DNA of 53,823 nucleotides, taken from assembly GCA_036399175.1 (NCBI GenBank), contig DASWNP010000062.1:1-53823 (forward strand), given 5' to 3'. Position numbers and translations under genes: made by a program. This document shows, in pieces, positions 17,373 through 26,659 of the stretch. This DNA is from DASWNP01 sp036399175 (GTDB lineage Bacteria; Acidobacteriota; Blastocatellia; Pyrinomonadales; Pyrinomonadaceae). Under the pieces are notes generated by a model that saw nothing but the letters and a program-made list of their open reading frames with translations, was not told the DNA's origin and did no database searches. Each line of letters begins with the position of its first letter. Position 1 is the stretch's first letter.

Positions 17373-18692
17373 TCATAGCAAGCCTCTCTCTTTGACGCGA
17401 ATGTAGGTCTCCAGAAGAGACGGCGCGAGGGCGGGGGCGGTTACGTCGAGGGCGAGGCCGCCCTGAGATTCGACGAGGCGGAGGGCGGCTTCGCGCTGGT
17501 ACATGATTTCTTCGACGACGGATTGGGTGAAGAGGTCTGAAGGTGTTCGGGGTTCGTGCTGAACGGCGGCGCGCAGGTCTCTGTCGCCGATGGTGGCGAT
17601 GAGCGGGAGGTGACGCGGGCGAAGCAGGCGGAGCGAGGCGAGTAGCTCGCGCGAGCCCTCTTCGTCCACGAGGTCTGTGAGGACGACGACGAGCGCGCGC
17701 CGTTTGCAGTTGGCGGCGACGAACTCGAAGGCGCGCGTGTAGGAAGGCTCAATCATCTCGGGCTCGATTGAATGGAGAGCTTCAAGCACGGCGTCGGTCT
17801 GTTCGTGGCCGCGACCGGGCGGGACGTATGCGTTGACTCTGCGACCGAAGACGGCGAGTCCGGCGTGGTCGCCGCCGCGCTGTGCGGCGCTCATCAATGC
17901 GAGCGCGGCGTGAACGGCGAAGTCGAACTTGGTTTCGCCTTCGACGCGCGCCGTCATCAGTCGTCCGGCGTCGAGCATGACGAGGACGGTCTGGTCGCGT
18001 TCTATCTGGTACTGCCGCGTCGTCAGCCGACCGCGCCGCGCCGTCGCGCTCCAGGAGACGTGCCGCAGCTCGTCGCCGGGCACGTATTCGCGCAGCGATT
18101 CAAAGTCGCGCCCCTCGCCGCGCCACGACGTGCGACGGTGCGCCGCGACGAGCGAACGAGCGCCCAGAGCCTTCAGCTCCGCTTCGCGCGCACGCCTGAT
18201 GTTCGGATAAACCTTCACCGTTTCGGCTTCGCCCGCCGCCGTCGCGCACCAGACCAGGCCGAGCCGCGAGACGTAACGCACGGGCGTCAGCCCGAACTGA
18301 AAACGCCCGCGCCTCGGCGGCGTGAGTCCATAAATCAGCGCGGCGGTCGTCTGAGCGCGAACGCGCATGAAAGCCTCGCGCGCGCCCTTCAGCCGCATCT
18401 CGGGCGGATATTCGTCTTTGACCTTGAGGCTCAGCGCGCGTCGCGAGTGATTGAGCACGCGCACGCGCACCTCCGTCTCCGCGCCGATGTGGAAACGCCC
18501 CTCTATCTCGCGCCTTATCTGCACGCCCTCCGGCAGAGGACTTCTCCGCGCATCGACCGCAGCCAGCACGAGCAGCGCGACATCATACGCCGCCGCCGCC
18601 CAACGCAAACCCGGTCGTCCCCACGACAAAGAGAGCGGCACGAAGCCGACGGTCAGGAGCGCGTAGAAAAGCTTTGTGAAAGCGAAACGCAT
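17373..18692 (-). CDS. DUF58-domain protein
   Basis: About 439 residues, last gene of the MoxR operon. Two hydrophobic segments (about 5-40) anchor the N-terminus; a beta-rich middle part is followed by the DUF58 core FESLREYVPGDELRHVSWSATARRGRLTTRQY and then a VWA-like fold (VLVMLDAGRLM, VVVLTDLVDEEGSRELL). DUF58 proteins are encoded beside MoxR ATPases and are thought to be their clients or partners at the membrane. The start ATG 18692 (MRFAFTKLFYALL) replaces a longer frame that runs into element E8. Confidence 0.9.
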   Translation of the reverse strand: MRFAFTKLFYALLTVGFVPLSLSWGRPGLRWAAAAYDVALLVLAAVDARRSPLPEGVQIRREIEGRFHIGAETEVRVRVLNHSRRALSLKVKDEYPPEMRLKGAREAFMRVRAQTTAALIYGLTPPRRGRFQFGLTPVRYVSRLGLVWCATAAGEAETVKVYPNIRRAREAELKALGARSLVAAHRRTSWRGEGRDFESLREYVPGDELRHVSWSATARRGRLTTRQYQIERDQTVLVMLDAGRLMTARVEGETKFDFAVHAALALMSAAQRGGDHAGLAVFGRRVNAYVPPGRGHEQTDAVLEALHSIEPEMIEPSYTRAFEFVAANCKRRALVVVLTDLVDEEGSRELLASLRLLRPRHLPLIATIGDRDLRAAVQHEPRTPSDLFTQSVVEEIMYQREAALRLVESQGGLALDVTAPALAPSLLETYIRVKERGLL

Positions 18693-18700
18693 AATTGGAA

Positions 18701-18798
18701 CGAAGGGAAAAGGAGAAAGGGGAAGGGCGAAAGGGCGAAAGCACCAAAGCACAGCGCGAAAGGCCGGGAGCGTCTTTGATTTCCCCTTTTCCCTCCGC
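18701..18798. repeat. Heptamer inverted-repeat element E8 (GGGGAAA-type word)
   Basis: Left arm about 18704-18745 (AAGGAGAAAGGGGAAGGGCG and repeats) and shorter right arm 18779-18797 (TTTCCCCTTTTCCCTCC). It lies between the MoxR stop codon (18799-18801) and the DUF58 start (18692), inside the operon. Pairing is less regular than in other copies. Confidence 0.75.
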
Positions 18799-19752
<954 letters not shown>

Positions 19753-19760
19753 GTAAACAC

Positions 19761-19880
19761 AGTGACGAGTGACAAGCTAAAATTCGTAAATCGTGAATCG
19801 TAAATCGTAAATAGTGAAAACCGGATTTATCTATTCACGATTTACGATTTACGATTTACCATCTTTTCACTTGTCACTGT
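19761..19880. repeat. Heptamer inverted-repeat element E9 (GTGACGA + GTAAATC words)
   Basis: Outer words GTGACGA/GTGACAA (19761-19777) pair with CACTTGTCACTG (19869-19880); inner GTAAATC/GTGAATC words pair across a loop with the string AGTGAAAACCGGATTTATC. The inner arms and loop are the same as in E10. It is placed between DUF4350 and MoxR within the operon. Confidence 0.88.
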
Positions 19881-19990
19881 TCTGTTCCTTTCGGAAGAAA
19901 TCGTAGAGCGAGAATTTCGAGCGCCGGCGCAGAGGCGCGGGCGGCGGCGCGTATGATAGCAAGTTCGGCTTCAGGCTGCGCGCTCCCGTC

Positions 19991-21457
19991 TCACAATTCT
20001 CTGGCCTGTCGAATCTCTCGGGCGCGCATGCGGATGCCGAGGGCGCGCTCGGTTTCGCGCAGGGCGGCGGCGAGCCGGACGGCCTTTTGTGCCGGGAGCG
20101 GCTCGCCCGCGACGGCGTCTTCGCACTGGCGCATCAGCTCTTCGAGCGGGCGCGCTTCGCGGCCTGAGCGCGAGGCGACGCGTGCGGCAATCTCTTTGTA
20201 GTTGGCGTCGGAGGTTGTGCCGCCGTAGCGCGCGAGGGCGCGGCGGGTGCGGCTGTAGAGGTTTTCGATGGCGAGATCGTAGGCGCGCGCACGTTGTTGA
20301 AGCTCGGCCATCGAGGCGACGAATTCGAGATTCGAGCGGCGGTCGGTGTGCGGCGCGGGGAGCGGGCGCGCGAAGCGTCGGCTGCGCGTCCAGAGCACGG
20401 CCAGGATGATGACGGCGAACTGCGCGAGCATCGCCAGAACGGGCGTGCCTCGGAAGTATGCGAGCGTCATGTTCTCGCTTGCGCCGCGCCCCTGATGATA
20501 CTCGTCGAAGGCGATGAACCCTACGCCCGCGCCGACGACGTTTAAGGCGAGCTGCAAATTGTCGGCGCGGCTGAGCCCTCTGTTCGAGACGATGTACGGG
20601 TCGCTTAAGACGACGATGCGCCCGCGACTGTATTTGAAATCGACGAGCAGCGCGCCGCTTCCCTCGCGCCCGTCGGCGACGTGCTCGACCGGCGCGGGCG
20701 ACTCTTCCGACACCTCGGAGGAATCCGTCACGATGGGAGTCGGGCTGGGCGTCGCCCAAGGCCAGACATCTTCGGAGGCGGAAACTTCCCGCTCCCGCGT
20801 CGCTTCGTGTTCGTCGCCTGCGCCGCCGGGCGTCTGTTCGGCGTCGGCGGATGCCGCGTCGCCGCCGGTCGTCTTCGCGCCGTCTTCGCGCGGGTAGACG
20901 TGGAGACGGCTGGCGAAGCGCGAGGGGAGAATCTGCTCTACGTCGCGCGTGAGCATGGTGGGCTGCGTGGGCGCGAGCGGCTTGACGCCCGCCGTCATCG
21001 CTTCTTCATTGTCGGGGCGAATGTCGAAGCCGGGCACTTCCGTAATCTCGGACGAGACGCGCCACCTGCCCGAAGTCGGCAGCAGCGCCGATTCCGGCGA
21101 GCGGTCGATGACGACGAGGCGACCGCCCTCCGCCACCCAGCGCAGAAGGCTCTGCGATTCCTCCCTCGAAAACTCGCGCCGCAGCTCGCCAATCACGACA
21201 AACGTCGACGGCGCAACGGGCTCTTTGCCCAGCAGCGCCACAGGGCTCTTGCGCCAGCGCACCACCTTGTAGCCCGACTCCTGTAGAAAATCGTAGAGCG
21301 CGCGCGTCCCCGTCGAGCCCGCGTTGAAAGTCGAGCGATCCGGCATGAACTCCGAATCCGACTCCTGCTCCACGCGCACGTACGACGCCGCGTTCAATCC
21401 CACCAAAACCATCAGCAGGAGCGCAATCGAGATAACGATGGTAACGCGGCCTCTCAT
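19991..21457 (-). CDS. DUF4350-domain membrane protein
   Basis: About 488 residues. A single N-terminal membrane helix (TIVISIALLLMVLVGLNAAS) is followed by the DUF4350 core (FNAGSTGTRALYDFLQESGYKV, TFVVIGELRREFSREESQSLLRWVAEGGRLVVIDRS in parts), an acidic, low-complexity stretch (about 190-270), and a second membrane helix near 345-365 (FAVIILAVLWTRSRRF), after which a helical cytoplasmic tail follows. Proteins of this type accompany MoxR, DUF58 and DUF4129 proteins; function unknown. A second frame just after the stop could encode a C-terminal extension (see findings). Confidence 0.9.
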   Translation of the reverse strand: MRGRVTIVISIALLLMVLVGLNAASYVRVEQESDSEFMPDRSTFNAGSTGTRALYDFLQESGYKVVRWRKSPVALLGKEPVAPSTFVVIGELRREFSREESQSLLRWVAEGGRLVVIDRSPESALLPTSGRWRVSSEITEVPGFDIRPDNEEAMTAGVKPLAPTQPTMLTRDVEQILPSRFASRLHVYPREDGAKTTGGDAASADAEQTPGGAGDEHEATREREVSASEDVWPWATPSPTPIVTDSSEVSEESPAPVEHVADGREGSGALLVDFKYSRGRIVVLSDPYIVSNRGLSRADNLQLALNVVGAGVGFIAFDEYHQGRGASENMTLAYFRGTPVLAMLAQFAVIILAVLWTRSRRFARPLPAPHTDRRSNLEFVASMAELQQRARAYDLAIENLYSRTRRALARYGGTTSDANYKEIAARVASRSGREARPLEELMRQCEDAVAGEPLPAQKAVRLAAALRETERALGIRMRAREIRQAREL

Positions 21458-21468
21458 AACTCAGAAGA

Positions 21469-21581
21469 CAAGTAAATCGTGAATCGTAAATCGTAAATAG
21501 TGAAAACCGGATTTATCTATTCACGATTTACGATTTACCATTTACGAGGTTTTGCTTGTCACTCGTCACTTGCCACTGTAG
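21469..21581. repeat. Heptamer inverted-repeat element E10 (GTAAATC + GTGACGA words)
   Basis: GTAAATC/GTGAATC words from about 21471 pair with a matching block at 21520-21546; loop AGTGAAAACCGGATTTATC equals that of E9. The right end, CTTGTCACTCGTCACTTGCC, contains the stop codon of the DUF4129 gene (21566-21568). It lies inside the operon between DUF4129 and DUF4350. Confidence 0.88.
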
Positions 21582-22696
21582 TTGAGCGCTTGTCGGCAGC
21601 GCGTGCGAAAGCTCGTCCAGTCGTCGGCGGTGGCGGCGTGATGGCCGTACCAGTGTCTTTCAAAGTTGAGGGTGAGCGGTTGCAGCTCGCGGTAGAGCGG
21701 CGCGCGCTCGCGCCTGAGCGAGTCGAGATAATCCCTGTTGGTTTTGTGCTGTGCGAGACGGATGATGCGGCGGTCTCCGAGTTCGCAGAGCAGGGCGATG
21801 TAGGCTTTGCGAATCGCGCCGCGCAGGTTGCCTTGAAGGGCGAGGCGCTCGGCTTCGGCGAGCAGGTCTGAGGGAGTCTCGTCTGCGCGCAGGACTTCGC
21901 CGAGCACGACGCGCGGCTCGCGTTCGTCCTGCGCGCGCCGCTTGCCCGCGCGACGCCAGATGTGCCCGCCGTACTTCCAGAGGACGAAAGCGAGGACGGC
22001 TGCGGCCAGCGCGTAGACGAAGATTTGCGCGCCGCGCGAAAGCTGCATGCTCGTGCCGGGCTGGAGCGGCGCGCTTTCGGGGAAGAGGTCGCGCAGCCAT
22101 TTTCTCAACTGCTCCAAGAGGCGAGAGAGCGCGCTCTCTTTCTTCGCGTCCGCGCGGTTGTATTCCGGGCGGCGCAGGATGGCAGCGAGCCTTCCTTTCT
22201 CCGCGTCCTTATCTCTTAACCCAATGCGCGGCGCGTTCTCCGCTTCGGCGAGGCGGTCGTCTAACGCCTTCAGCCTTTCTGTGATGGCTAAAAATGCGAG
22301 GATGCGATTGACAGTCGCAGTATGACCCTCATCTGAAGGAAGTTGTTCATATTCGTCGAGCTTTCTGTGTAGCAGAGTGTTGTCCACCTCAAGCGTGCCG
22401 CCGTCCCATTCTACTTTTTCGCGTGGCGGAAGGCTGCTTCGCACTTCGGCCAGCCTATGCGGCATGAGAGCACGACGCTCATGCATGTGCAGCACATCCC
22501 CATCAATCAGGGAGAGGGAGTCGAGCGCCAGCGCGGCCCTGTGCACCCGCGCACGATACTCTGCGAGCGTCGCCGCTTCGACGCGCACCGACGCCGCAGT
22601 CGCACCGAAACAGAGGGCGACGACGATGAGCGTCAAAAAGCGCGCGGGGCGCGCGAAGCGCGTCGCTTGCGGGATGTTTGAAGGGCGGCGAAGCAT
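21566..22696 (-). CDS. DUF4129-domain membrane protein
   Basis: About 376 residues: an N-terminal membrane or signal helix (ARFLTLIVVALCFGATAAS, about 19-37), a helical extracytoplasmic part, a second membrane helix (IFVYALAAAVLAFVLWKYGG, about 235-255) and the C-terminal DUF4129 domain (IRKAYIALLCELGDRRIIRLAQHKTNRDYLDSL in parts, ending FERHWYGHHAATADDW). The ATG 22696 is 8 nt after the stop of the upstream gene with AGGAA just before it; the longer frame to 22996 is a shadow of that gene. The last three residues and stop are encoded by heptamers of element E10. Confidence 0.88.
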   Translation of the reverse strand: MLRRPSNIPQATRFARPARFLTLIVVALCFGATAASVRVEAATLAEYRARVHRAALALDSLSLIDGDVLHMHERRALMPHRLAEVRSSLPPREKVEWDGGTLEVDNTLLHRKLDEYEQLPSDEGHTATVNRILAFLAITERLKALDDRLAEAENAPRIGLRDKDAEKGRLAAILRRPEYNRADAKKESALSRLLEQLRKWLRDLFPESAPLQPGTSMQLSRGAQIFVYALAAAVLAFVLWKYGGHIWRRAGKRRAQDEREPRVVLGEVLRADETPSDLLAEAERLALQGNLRGAIRKAYIALLCELGDRRIIRLAQHKTNRDYLDSLRRERAPLYRELQPLTLNFERHWYGHHAATADDWTSFRTRCRQALNYSGK

Positions 22697-22704
22697 TTCC
22701 TGAT

Positions 22705-23814
22705 TCAGAGTCCGAGCGTCGAGCTTTTGAAGGAGTTCGAGGGTGGTCGTGTTGGAGCGTCGGTCGAAGTCTGTGGAGCGGCGGCGATGGCCGGGGCGAG
22801 CGGCGAGAGGTATCCGGCTGGAAGCTCGGGCATCTCTCCGAAAATTCTCGCTGCCATCAGCTCTATGTCGTAGCCTTCGTGTCGCACGCGCTCGTCGACG
22901 TAGAGCAGAGAGAGTCCGAGCATCCAGACCGGCGTCAGCAGAATCGTGCTCGACTGCGTGAGCACCTGCCGACCTATCGCGTACCACATCGGCCATTCAG
23001 TCGCCGAGAGCCCGAAGGGGTCGATGCCGTTCAGATAACCGTACCACCCGAGCGGAATGAGCAGCAGCATGAGCGCCGAGTAGGTTGCGAAGGTGGTGAA
23101 GAGAAACATCGCCATCAGACGGCGGATGTTGCCCCGCGCAAGCTGTGCGCTGCGCCCGATGGCCGCGAACACTCCCGTCCCCTCCACCAGCAACACCTGC
23201 GGCACGTAGGCCGCGCGTCCGGCCATCAGAAAGAAGAGCCAGAGCGCCCCGGCCATCGAAGCCAGGACGAAGAGGATGCCGATTGCCGCCGCCACCCACG
23301 CCAGAAGGCTCTGCGGCGCGAGGCCGATGCTCGCCACGATTCCGATGATGACGACCAAAAGCACCAGATACCACGCGAAGACCGCCACACCCGTCGCCAC
23401 GAGCAGCCAGAGGGCGACGACGAGCGCCGACCAGAGCAGCTTCCAGAAACGCGCGCGCACGATGCGGAAGATAGCCTTAGTTGTGACGGGCTCGTTCCAC
23501 AGCAGATGGCGAACGAGCGTGTAGGTCGCTCCTCCCATGATGACGAGGTGCATCATGTGGCCGACGGCGATGAGCAGCAGGCCGACCGCCGCCGAGAGCA
23601 CGTAGAGCGCCAGTAAGCCACCGCTCTCGGTGACGGAGATGGCGCGCACGCCTATCACCCACAGCACCGCGCCCGCCGCAGAGACTATCACCGGCGGCGC
23701 AGAGGCGCGGATGAGAGCGAGGAAGTGCTGCCTGTAGAGACGCACCGTGCGGTCGATGAGGTCGCCCGCGCCGAGCGGAGCTAAGGGTAGCTGATTGACG
23801 GCGAGAGTTGCCAT
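22705..23814 (-). CDS. Multi-spanning membrane protein, GPDPase-membrane-domain-like
   Basis: About 369 residues, first gene of the MoxR operon. Roughly six membrane helices are clear, among them AGAVLWVIGVRAISV, LLALYVLSAAVGLLLIAVGHMM, LVVALWLLVATGVAVFAWYLVLLVVIIGIV and MAMFLFTTFATYSALMLLL. The DLIDRTVRLYRQHF opening and the glycine-rich membrane pattern resemble the membrane domain of glycerophosphoryl diester phosphodiesterase-like and DUF975-like proteins, with no phosphodiesterase catalytic domain. A proline-rich cytoplasmic tail ends the protein. The ATG at 23814 is supported by AGAGG 4 nt before it and by the promoter at 23882-23909. Confidence 0.78.
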   Translation of the reverse strand: MATLAVNQLPLAPLGAGDLIDRTVRLYRQHFLALIRASAPPVIVSAAGAVLWVIGVRAISVTESGGLLALYVLSAAVGLLLIAVGHMMHLVIMGGATYTLVRHLLWNEPVTTKAIFRIVRARFWKLLWSALVVALWLLVATGVAVFAWYLVLLVVIIGIVASIGLAPQSLLAWVAAAIGILFVLASMAGALWLFFLMAGRAAYVPQVLLVEGTGVFAAIGRSAQLARGNIRRLMAMFLFTTFATYSALMLLLIPLGWYGYLNGIDPFGLSATEWPMWYAIGRQVLTQSSTILLTPVWMLGLSLLYVDERVRHEGYDIELMAARIFGEMPELPAGYLSPLAPAIAAAPQTSTDAPTRPPSNSFKSSTLGL

Positions 23815-23881
23815 TGGCCTCTGAAGAAAATTTCCGTGAACTGCTTGCGAGATATCTCCTGAACGCACCGGCTCGGTTTCT

Positions 23882-23909
23882 ATTATACCGATGCCGTCCG
23901 GGTAGCCAA
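23882..23909 (-). promoter_or_regulatory. Probable sigma-70-type promoter of the MoxR operon
   Basis: On the minus strand TTGGCT (23904-23909) and a perfect TATAAT (23882-23887) are 16 nt apart. The predicted transcript start near 23875 gives a leader of about 60 nt before ATG 23814, and lies inside the longer upstream open frame, which supports the shorter start. Confidence 0.65.
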
Positions 23910-24077
23910 ACCGGCGCTCCCGAAAAGAGGCGCAGCCTTCTGCAAATTGCGCGCGCCGTTTCCTGTCAGTAACCTGCACGAAAGCTCGCCGTCTGCGTCT
24001 CCGCTCTGCGCCTTCTGCTCGGCGCGAACCCTCCTCGCTTGTTATTAAAAGGGGAACGGTCGGCAGCCGTCGAAGGT

Positions 24078-24143
24078 GGGTGTCGCATCCAATTTGGTAG
24101 ACGCCGATTGACTAAACTATAATTCGGGTTATCGGCGACACCC
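24078..24143. promoter_or_regulatory. Promoter of the VWFA gene enclosed by a 9-bp inverted repeat
   Basis: TTGGTA (24094-24099) and TATAAT (24118-24123), spaced 18 nt, form a plausible promoter. GGGTGTCGC at 24078-24086 and its exact complement at 24135-24143 lie on either side of it, 48 nt apart, placing one half-site upstream of the -35 and one near the expected transcript start. This could bind a regulator or form a stem. Confidence 0.55.
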
Positions 24144-24190
24144 CCTGTTCACGCTGACTTGCCCCAAACCAAATCGACAGAAGGAGCTTT

Positions 24191-26386
24191 ATGAAAAAGT
24201 TTACGTCTTTGTTTCTGGCGTACGTGCTTTTGCTCTCGACCGTCGGCGCTCAGGCGCAGACGACTCCGACGACGACGCCTCAACAACCGCCCGCCGATCA
24301 GGATGAGACCGTTCGCATCACCTCCGCCCTCGTGCAGACCGACGTGGTCGTCACAGACAAAAACGACCGCATCGTGCCCGACTTGAAGATTGAAGACTTC
24401 GAGTTGTTCGAGAACGGAAAAAAACAGGACATCAAATTTATGGAGTTCGTCAGCATTGACACGCGCCGGCGCGTAGAGGGTGCTGCTCCATCATCGGTGG
24501 CCGCGTCACTTGCCGAGTCCAATGACATCAAACGGGACATTACCGCCAATGACCTTAAACGCGTCATCGCCTTCGTCGTCGATGACTTGACCATCCCGGT
24601 CGCCGACTTAATCACCGTCCGGCAGATTCTACGTGATTTCGTCGATAACCAGATGCGCGACGGCGACCTTGTTGCAATCGTGCGCGTGATTGGCGGCAAG
24701 GGGTTGCTACAGCAGTTCACATCCGACAAGCAATTGTTGCGCCGCGCCATTGCCTCGCTCAAGGTCACAACCAGTCCATTCTCGATCTTTAACAATCCCT
24801 CTCAGGAGACGATCGGGCGGCTTCCGATTCCGGTCTTATCGGAGGCGGTTGAGGTAGGCGCGCCAGAAAATGAGAACGTCATGCAGGATATTCCGAATGA
24901 CGTGGACGAAACCAGCAAACTATTTCGCGGCCTCTTCTCAATATCAACCGCTAATTATGTGATTGAGAGCTTGAAACAGCTTCCCGGTCGTAAGTCGCTG
25001 GTGCTCTTTTCCGGCGGCGTGCCGATTTTCGAGACACAGAGCACGGGGACTTTGCACAATAGCCTGACAGACTTGGTCAATCGCCTGACTGACAACGCTG
25101 CTCGCGCCGGTGTGGTTATCAACACGATGGATCCGCGCGGGTTGAATGCATCGGGGGGCGTGCGCGGCTTTGCGGTGACGCCGGGCAGGAGCGGCCTGGC
25201 CGGTGAAGACCCCGGCTTCGGGCGCGGGGGGGTGCGTATCGGCGATCGTCCGCGAGGTAATGTCATTAATACGGGTTCCGAGTTGGACGTGTTTGGTTCT
25301 CCTTTGCGCAGTGGGGCGGAGCATCTTAGCCTGCAAGTGCTCTCCAGCAACACGGGGGGCGTCTCGGTCGTCAACACCAACAACTTCAAGGCCGGTCTGG
25401 ACAAAGTGCTCAACCGCAGTTCGGGTTATTACCTTCTGGCTTATACCCCCGTCGATAAATTCGATAATAAGTTCCGTCAGCTCAAAGTACGGGTCAAAAG
25501 AGAAGGTTTTCGCGTCTACAGCCATCGTGGCTACCTCGCAAGAGACGAGCGGGAAGGGGTGAAGCCACGCACTAAAGAGGAGATGGTGCTGGCGGCAGCG
25601 CGCTCGCCGCTCGCCAAGCGCGATATCAATATCAACTCTAACTTCATAGTCAGGCTCCTGCCGACGAATAAGGCCGCGCTTGGCATCGACCTCGTTATCG
25701 ACCCGAAGAAGCTCAATTTCACGCAAGCGCCGGACGGAAAGCAGCAGGCTTCGTTCGATGTGGTCGGCTTTGTCTATGATCAGGTTGGGAAACTGCGTGG
25801 CGGATTCAGCGAGACGGTCAATATTGGCCTGACACCCGAAAATTACCGGCAGGCTCTTTCAATCGGCCTGCCTTATTCGGCCAATACGGAACTTCCGCCA
25901 GGCTATTACCAGTTCCGCATAGTCGTCCGCGAGGCGAGCACGGGCGCTCTCGGCACGACCTCTCGCTACATCGAGATTCCAGACCTGAAGCATGGCCGTC
26001 TGATGTCAAGCAGTTTGATGCTCTACGGCGTTGACCCGGCGGCGGGCGCGTCCACACCGCCGCAACTGCTCGACCCGTTGCGACGCGTTTCGCGCAAGCA
26101 GGATTTGCGCTACGCCGTCACCGTTCACAACGCCAGGCGCGAAGGCGGCAAACATCAATTGCGCTCGCAAATCGTCATCAGCCAGGGAGACAAGATTCTC
26201 TTCCGCGAGCCCGAGCAGCCGATTACCAATAACCCGACCGAGACGCAGGTGACGAAGATAGGCCAGATAGGTCTCTCGAAAGTCCCGCCCGGTCGCTACC
26301 TGCTTACACTTATCGTCACCGACCCTCTGGCCGATAAGAAATCGCAGACGATGACGCGCAGCAGCGAGTTCAACGTCGTCCCCTAA
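24191..26386 (+). CDS. Secreted VWFA-related protein (acidobacterial type)
   Basis: 731 residues. The N-terminus is a signal peptide (KKFTSLFLAYVLLLSTVGAQAQ). It is followed by a beta segment with DVVVTDKNDRIVPDLKIEDFELFENGKKQ, the opening of the VWFA-related domain found in large numbers in Acidobacteria, then a von Willebrand A-like fold (about 110-370: VIAFVVDDLTIPVADL, GRKSLVLFSGGVPIF), and a beta-rich C-terminal half. The metal-site motif is degenerate (DDLT). It is exported and probably mediates protein interactions at the cell surface. AAGGAG lies 5-10 nt before ATG. A strong terminator follows at 26434-26472. Base composition is slightly less GC-rich than neighbours in the first half. 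Confidence 0.9.
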   Translation: MKKFTSLFLAYVLLLSTVGAQAQTTPTTTPQQPPADQDETVRITSALVQTDVVVTDKNDRIVPDLKIEDFELFENGKKQDIKFMEFVSIDTRRRVEGAAPSSVAASLAESNDIKRDITANDLKRVIAFVVDDLTIPVADLITVRQILRDFVDNQMRDGDLVAIVRVIGGKGLLQQFTSDKQLLRRAIASLKVTTSPFSIFNNPSQETIGRLPIPVLSEAVEVGAPENENVMQDIPNDVDETSKLFRGLFSISTANYVIESLKQLPGRKSLVLFSGGVPIFETQSTGTLHNSLTDLVNRLTDNAARAGVVINTMDPRGLNASGGVRGFAVTPGRSGLAGEDPGFGRGGVRIGDRPRGNVINTGSELDVFGSPLRSGAEHLSLQVLSSNTGGVSVVNTNNFKAGLDKVLNRSSGYYLLAYTPVDKFDNKFRQLKVRVKREGFRVYSHRGYLARDEREGVKPRTKEEMVLAAARSPLAKRDININSNFIVRLLPTNKAALGIDLVIDPKKLNFTQAPDGKQQASFDVVGFVYDQVGKLRGGFSETVNIGLTPENYRQALSIGLPYSANTELPPGYYQFRIVVREASTGALGTTSRYIEIPDLKHGRLMSSSLMLYGVDPAAGASTPPQLLDPLRRVSRKQDLRYAVTVHNARREGGKHQLRSQIVISQGDKILFREPEQPITNNPTETQVTKIGQIGLSKVPPGRYLLTLIVTDPLADKKSQTMTRSSEFNVVP

Positions 26387-26433
26387 AAGGCGACGGGCGG
26401 CAAAAGGGAAAGCGAGCGTCGAACAAAACAGAG

Positions 26434-26472
26434 AAGCGCGGAGGTCTCCGAGATGGCCTCCGCGCTTTTTTT
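26434..26472 (+). terminator. Rho-independent terminator of the VWFA gene
   Basis: An 11-bp perfect stem, AAGCGCGGAGG (26434-26444) with its complement (26457-26467), a 12-nt loop and a run of T to 26472, 48 nt after the stop codon. Confidence 0.9.
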
Positions 26473-26594
26473 GCGTCTTAGACCTCGATTGCAGATGGCG
26501 TTTGATTGCCTGCCGGGGTTGCGGCTTGGTTTGTTCGCGCTCGCGGCTCTCGATTGAGGGGAAGCGCGTTCCTTCGAGGAAGCCTCGCGGAAAG

Positions 26595-26626
26595 AAAAAA
26601 GGAGAGTTTCCCGAAGGAAACTCTCC
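26595..26626 (-). terminator. Rho-independent terminator of the TonB-receptor gene
   Basis: On the minus strand an 11-bp perfect stem GGAGAGTTTCC closed by a TTCG tetraloop (26601-26626) is followed by a T run (26595-26600). It lies 34 nt past the receptor stop codon and faces the VWFA terminator. Confidence 0.93.
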
Positions 26627-26659
26627 CGAAAAGGAAACCGCAGGTCGCAGTTTCTTCAA

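Noticed and set aside
22697..22996. N-terminal extension of the DUF4129 gene
   Set aside because: It lies over the upstream membrane-protein gene and is Arg-rich shadow; ATG 22696 has a ribosome site and a signal-like helix.
24109..24123. TTGACT next to TATAAT as a promoter before the VWFA gene
   Set aside because: The two boxes are only 4 nt apart; TTGGTA at 24094 gives a workable 18-nt spacing instead.
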